From Oceanobacillus senegalensis (GTDB lineage: Bacteria > Bacillota > Bacilli > Bacillales > Amphibacillaceae), in assembly GCF_900176885.1 (NCBI RefSeq), contig NZ_LT839648.1:1391049-1455048 (forward strand): a stretch of DNA of 64,000 nucleotides. Direction: 5' to 3'. The notes beneath the pieces are model-generated. The model searched no databases, was not told the origin of the DNA, and saw only the letters and a list, made by a program, of their open reading frames with translations. Made by a program: the position numbers and the translations under genes. Positions 60,166 through 64,000 of this stretch are shown here, piece after piece (the stretch's first letter is position 1; every line of letters starts with the position of its first letter).

Positions 60166-61137
60166 TTATTTAATTTTCGATCTTGTGTCTTCTAATGTAG
60201 CGATACGGTTGGCGAATTGTTTTGCTACGCTCTGTCCGTCCACTCCCATAAGAACGGAGCTGTTGGGTTCGGAATGACCCCATTGTCCTGTGAACTCTGC
60301 GACGGTTTGTCCAGCTGTCAATTCCCCTTTTGTCTCGATGGAAACAAAAGCTGGTTGCTCGTCAAATAGTTCTGGCCACAATGCGTATGCTACAGCGGGT
60401 ACGTCGTTGAAAAAGACACCTGTTTCTGTTGCTGAAGATTGCTGTACTTTGACGTATGCTTTACGACGGAATTCAGCAGCTTCAAGAAGAAATGCTCCTG
60501 GTCGATTACCTGCTTCACGAATGTGGTCTAGGTTCTCTTTAGAAATTCGCACTTTTGTACATACATCAAGCCCAACCTGAACAATAGGTACACCGGACTC
60601 ATACATCATTCGTGCTGCTTCCGGATCACTAGCTAAATTGAAGGATGCCACTGGGGAAAAGTTTCCGGATACACGGACAGCTCCGCCCATGACGATAATT
60701 CTTTTCACCTTCTCTGCAAGACTAGGATCGATAGAGAGGGCAAGCGCTACGTTCGTTACAGGACCTAACGCGATAATCGTTATTTCGTTTGGTGTTTCAT
60801 TACAGCGCCTTACTATTTCCAGCGCAGCACTTGTCTTCTCTTCTGATATCGTCGGGTTTGGGGCCTCGACACCTCCAAAACCATTGTTGCCGTGAATGTG
60901 CTTGGCAAAATAGGCTTGACGCACAAGAGGTTTGCTAGCTCCTCGGTAAACAGGAATGTCTGTTCTTCCGGCTAGCTCAAGTAAGGATAGTGCGTTACGC
61001 GTCGAAGTATCTACCTCGATATTCCCATACACCGTCGTTAAAGCTTCAACTTGTAACTCCGGTGATGCGATGGCAAGATAGATTGCCGCAAGATCGTCAA
61101 CACCTGGATCCGTATCAATAATAACTCGTTCTACCAT
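60166..61137 (-). CDS. Inosine-uridine-type nucleoside hydrolase
   Basis: A 323-residue hydrolase that cuts nucleosides into base and ribose. The DTDPGVDD motif (8-15) binds Ca2+ and ribose; GNNGFGG and FNLASDPEAA are further active-site pieces. Substrate preference cannot be told. ATG follows GAGGAGGATAAG. It is downstream of the BtpA-like gene and its stop abuts the repeat element. GC content is visibly higher than in core genes. Confidence 0.9.
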   Translation of the reverse strand: MVERVIIDTDPGVDDLAAIYLAIASPELQVEALTTVYGNIEVDTSTRNALSLLELAGRTDIPVYRGASKPLVRQAYFAKHIHGNNGFGGVEAPNPTISEEKTSAALEIVRRCNETPNEITIIALGPVTNVALALSIDPSLAEKVKRIIVMGGAVRVSGNFSPVASFNLASDPEAARMMYESGVPIVQVGLDVCTKVRISKENLDHIREAGNRPGAFLLEAAEFRRKAYVKVQQSSATETGVFFNDVPAVAYALWPELFDEQPAFVSIETKGELTAGQTVAEFTGQWGHSEPNSSVLMGVDGQSVAKQFANRIATLEDTRSKIK

Positions 61138-61248
61138 AATCTCTTATCCTCCTCTTCTAAGTAAGTAAAGATAGGAAGAGGGGCTAACTTCCCCCTCCAC
61201 TCCCTTCCATACTAGGAATCTATTAAAATGACCAACTTCTTCGTGCAG

Positions 61249-62073
61249 TTATGCTAGTTGAGGGTTTCTTTCTCTGTCTACACCTTCGCAAAAGCGACGC
61301 GTTTTCTCCTCATCTACTGGATTCGTCATGATATCATCAATTTTAGAACCGTAACCAAAGACTGCTCCATCTGCATGTTTGAGAAGATTCGCTGTCTCAA
61401 CTTTCATTCCACTCCCAATAATAATAGGCACATCAGGTACCGCACGCTTAACTGCTGTTAAATTCTCAATGGATGGAGGCTGAGCCGATTCTTCTCCAGC
61501 AAGAATAAGTGCGTCTGCCATCCCACGATAAGCTGCATCACGAGCCACAACATCAATAGGACGTTCTGCTAACGGTGCAGCGTGTTTTGTCTGAATGTCT
61601 GCGAAAATTTTAACCTTATTCTCTAAACCAAGGAATTTACGATATCTCGCTACTAAGTGCGCTGTACCGTTGATGAGACCCTGATCCGTCACGTACGCAT
61701 CAGTAAGAACATTAAGTCTGATAAAATCAGCTCCTACTGTTCCAGCAACTGCTAATGCAGATTTCCACGAATTTCTTAGTATATTAATCCCCATAGGAAG
61801 CTTCACTTCCCGGCGAATTTCATGAGCAATCATGGTCATCGCTGCCACTGTTTCTGGTTCCTCTGTTTCAGGATAAAACGGATAATCATTGAAATTTTCT
61901 ACCATAACTGCACTAGCTCCACCCTTTTCCAAGCTTTTCGCATCACGAATGGCGGCTTCTAAAACCTGTTCCATATTCCCATCGTACAGTGGAGAGCCTG
62001 GTAGAGGCTGTAAATGAACCATACCCAATACTGGTTTTTCAACACCGAAAGTACTCTTTAATGAATTTGTCAA
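61249..62073 (-). CDS. BtpA/SgcQ family TIM-barrel protein
   Basis: A 274-residue protein matching the BtpA family: LGMVHLQPLPGSPLYDG, GGASAVMVENFNDYPF, GINILRNSWKSALAVA, ADFIRLNVLTDA and VPIIIGSGMKVETA. Members include SgcQ of a sugar operon and a cyanobacterial photosystem I factor; a phosphosugar or nucleobase-sugar enzyme is suspected but not shown. The start is TTG after GGAGGAG. Confidence 0.88.
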   Translation of the reverse strand: MTNSLKSTFGVEKPVLGMVHLQPLPGSPLYDGNMEQVLEAAIRDAKSLEKGGASAVMVENFNDYPFYPETEEPETVAAMTMIAHEIRREVKLPMGINILRNSWKSALAVAGTVGADFIRLNVLTDAYVTDQGLINGTAHLVARYRKFLGLENKVKIFADIQTKHAAPLAERPIDVVARDAAYRGMADALILAGEESAQPPSIENLTAVKRAVPDVPIIIGSGMKVETANLLKHADGAVFGYGSKIDDIMTNPVDEEKTRRFCEGVDRERNPQLA

Positions 62074-62148
62074 ACTAAACTCCTCCTTATTTTATAGAAC
62101 ATTTTTATATAGCATGGATTTAACATGGTTGACTATTAGTCATATACT

Positions 62149-62958
62149 TTATTCAATTACATCCATAGGCAGTTTCACATCCGCATCCATACTCGGCGCC
62201 CTTAGTTGTGCTGTAAGTCCGCCATCGATGGATAAGATGTGACCTGTGATATATGAAGCTTCCGGTGATGCTAAGAAGCGAACACCTTGACCAACATCTT
62301 GAGGCATTCCAAGCCTTCCCAATGGAATAAGACCGTCTGGTGAGGATTCTTCCCCGACAGTAGTTCGGTTTTCTACCCACATAGCTCCAGGCATCACAGC
62401 ATTAACTCGGATTTTCCACGGAGCCAGATCAAGTGCCATAGCTCGTGTAGCAGCCTCAATAGCACCTTTTGTCGCGTCATAAGCGACACGATTTCGGTGT
62501 GCACGTGTAGCTCCTCCAGAACTCATATTGATAATGTTTCCACCTTCACCTTGATGAACCATCGCCTTTGCCGCCATTTGGCTACAGTGGTATAGGCCAT
62601 TAAGGTGGATATTCATTAGATTTTCCCACATGGAGTAGTCTGTCTGTAGGAAATGTCTTTCCGATAGCGGGCCGTGACCTATGCCTGCATTGTTAACAAG
62701 CACATCGATACCACCCTGGAAACCGTTGGCTACCTCGAACAGATTTTTTACATCATCACTTGATGAGACATCCGTATATACAAACAGCCCATCGCCACCT
62801 GATTCGATGATTTCTTGCACACATCGCTCACCGGCTTCCGCGTCAATATCTGCGATGACTACCGACGCACCAATCTCAGCAAAAGAAAGGGCTATTCCTC
62901 GGCCAAGTCCCTTTGATCCACCGGTCACGATAACGCGTTGCTTTACCTTATTACCCAA
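62149..62958 (-). CDS. Short-chain dehydrogenase/reductase (glucose 1-dehydrogenase-like)
   Basis: A 269-residue SDR with TGGSKGLGRGIA (cofactor), NNAGIG, active-site Ser in INMSSGG and Tyr-x3-Lys in VAYDATKGA, and the ITGHILSIDGGLTAQ end. It probably oxidises a sugar or polyol; the substrate is unknown. The start is TTG after AAGGAGTG. It precedes the BtpA-like gene by 75 bases. Confidence 0.88.
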   Translation of the reverse strand: MGNKVKQRVIVTGGSKGLGRGIALSFAEIGASVVIADIDAEAGERCVQEIIESGGDGLFVYTDVSSSDDVKNLFEVANGFQGGIDVLVNNAGIGHGPLSERHFLQTDYSMWENLMNIHLNGLYHCSQMAAKAMVHQGEGGNIINMSSGGATRAHRNRVAYDATKGAIEAATRAMALDLAPWKIRVNAVMPGAMWVENRTTVGEESSPDGLIPLGRLGMPQDVGQGVRFLASPEASYITGHILSIDGGLTAQLRAPSMDADVKLPMDVIE

Positions 62959-63102
62959 TTTTATTCACACTCCTTCTAAGTACCGTTATTTAAGTGTTTG
63001 TGAAAAAGTAGGTTAACAATTCATTTATTTCCATTTAATCTCTGAATCTATTCAAACGCTAACCTTCTAACGTTCGAGATTTGAAAAGGTTAGATTCACA
63101 TT

Positions 63103-63125
63103 ACTGAGTATTGGTAATACTCAGT
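63103..63125 (-). terminator. Short hairpin after a gene remnant
   Basis: ACTGAGTATT pairs perfectly with AATACTCAGT around three bases; it covers the stop codon of the remnant. There is no T run. Confidence 0.4.
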
Positions 63126-63222
63126 TTACAGAAATCCCATAATCTCCTAATTTCTTTTCAAACCATTTCTTCGTGTTTACAAAACTATTGCCAGCAAATT
63201 TCACAAGTGCATTGTCTAACGT
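63121..63222 (-). pseudogene. C-terminal remnant of an unrecognised gene
   Basis: A 33-codon stretch (TLDNALVKFAGNSFVNTKKW, then FEKKLGDYGISVN, stop) looks like a genuine protein end but is preceded directly by an in-frame stop and has no start. It sits between the MBL-fold gene and the SDR gene, so one gene of this operon appears to have been lost. Confidence 0.5.
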
Positions 63223-63266
63223 TTAACCACCACCTTTAACACTTAGTAACATGTTCTCTATTTTGA

Positions 63267-64000
63267 CTACTTTGTGAAGACAGATTTCTGTTCCAATTCT
63301 ATTGTGGTATAATCCTCTAGTGTGTCAGAAAACCAACATTGTAAATCGGCTTCTCTTTTATGGAGATACATAGGCTTCCCATTAATCAATTTCATCGGTA
63401 TATCGTGGCCAGGGATTAGAATATTTTCCGGCTTTTCTTTCCACAATTTCCATAGATAATCTATGGAACCTTGGCTTTCCGATAGATTTAACGTCATGTC
63501 CGCATCGCTTGATAAAAGTTCAGCTCTATTTTTTGCTGCATCACCACAAAATATCAAATCATAATCACCATTATCTACCGTGTAGGTTAGGTGTCCTGGT
63601 GTATGGCCTTTTGTTTGATGAGCAACAATCCCAGGAACAACTTCCTCAAGATGATCAACTAATTTTGTTTGTGGGGAACGATTTAATTCCTTTACATATA
63701 GTTCAGGTACATGCCATCCTCCCGCTGGTTCATTTAATGCCCACTCCATATCCACTCGCCCTACTACAATGGTTGCGTTAGGAAACATGGTCCAATTTAC
63801 ACAATGATCCCAATGCGTATGTGTCAATAAAATCATAGTTATATCATCTGGTGACAAACCTTTGTCATGTAACTTCTCTAATAGAAGTGGACGGACACCA
63901 AAACTACCGACGTCAATAATTATATTCTCATCGTTCTGCGACAGCAGTGCCACTGTACTCCAGCCTAACCCTCCGTGAGTTGAGGACTTTCCAGGAAACC
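63267..64000 (-). CDS. Metallo-beta-lactamase-fold hydrolase, 5' end outside the window
   Basis: The frame stays open to the window edge, and the codons before the first in-window GTG encode FPGKSSTHGGLGWSTV, which is typical N-terminal sequence of the family, so the gene is partial. HTHWDH, GHTPGHL and GDAAKN are the metal-binding motifs. It resembles quorum-lactonase-like hydrolases; in this context a lactone of a sugar acid is a possible substrate, which is inference. Confidence 0.88.
   Translation of the reverse strand, partial: FPGKSSTHGGLGWSTVALLSQNDENIIIDVGSFGVRPLLLEKLHDKGLSPDDITMILLTHTHWDHCVNWTMFPNATIVVGRVDMEWALNEPAGGWHVPELYVKELNRSPQTKLVDHLEEVVPGIVAHQTKGHTPGHLTYTVDNGDYDLIFCGDAAKNRAELLSSDADMTLNLSESQGSIDYLWKLWKEKPENILIPGHDIPMKLINGKPMYLHKREADLQCWFSDTLEDYTTIELEQKSVFTK

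Overview
The window is chromosomal DNA from a low-GC, endospore-forming Bacillaceae bacterium, most like the Oceanobacillus/Virgibacillus group. The evidence is spore genes (tlp, yqfQ-like, sirA, a sporulation-type sensor kinase), SOS boxes of the Bacillus type, many TTG starts, and a core gene order that matches the B. subtilis lexA-yneB-ynzC-tkt-sirA-yneF-ccdA-ccdC-yneK-acnA-tlp-yneP-yneQ-plsY-yneT-parE-parC neighbourhood. I see no rRNA, tRNA, CRISPR array or transposase gene.

Layout. 0-8.5 kb: tatC, yozE, a LexA-controlled yolD, yqfQ-like, a fused msrAB, a LysM/M14 peptidase and ferredoxin, two gene remnants, then a two-gene unit (sqdB-sqdX) predicted to make the sulfolipid SQDG. 8.5-12.5 kb: a variable stretch with a methyltransferase, a spore-surface-like C1q/BclA-type protein, a 49-residue membrane peptide and a decaying minus-strand operon that includes a frameshifted yuxK. 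12.5-29.5 kb: envelope and metabolic genes (LTA synthase, PBP2A-type transpeptidase, C45 hydrolase, fructosamine kinase, cysteine synthase, alcohol dehydrogenase, 5'-3' exonuclease, the double dynamin DynA, and a reduced acyl-CoA dehydrogenase/carboxylase operon). 29.7-51.3 kb: conserved core with parEC, yneT, plsY, yidD, acnA, cytochrome c maturation genes, an orphan mnhB, sirA, tkt and the lexA/yneB SOS region. 51.4-64 kb: an accessory catabolic region, all on the minus strand.

The accessory region has two parts. The first (51471-59599) is a tight nine-gene operon: amidohydrolase, a complete ECF importer (S component, EcfT, two ATPases), an Asp/Glu-racemase-like protein, an LtnD-type dehydrogenase, OtnK and OtnC. 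It can be read as uptake of a small nitrogenous compound, hydrolysis, and feeding of a four-carbon sugar acid through 3-oxo-tetronate to dihydroxyacetone phosphate. I know of no described pathway with exactly this set. The second (60166-64000) holds a nucleoside hydrolase, a BtpA/SgcQ barrel protein, a short-chain dehydrogenase and a truncated metallo-beta-lactamase-fold hydrolase. A ~540-bp repeat element with terminal inverted repeats separates the two.

Other points of interest are a 31-residue membrane peptide in the place of the SOS division inhibitor yneA, LexA sites upstream of parE and yolD, three families of dispersed repeats, and several broken genes.
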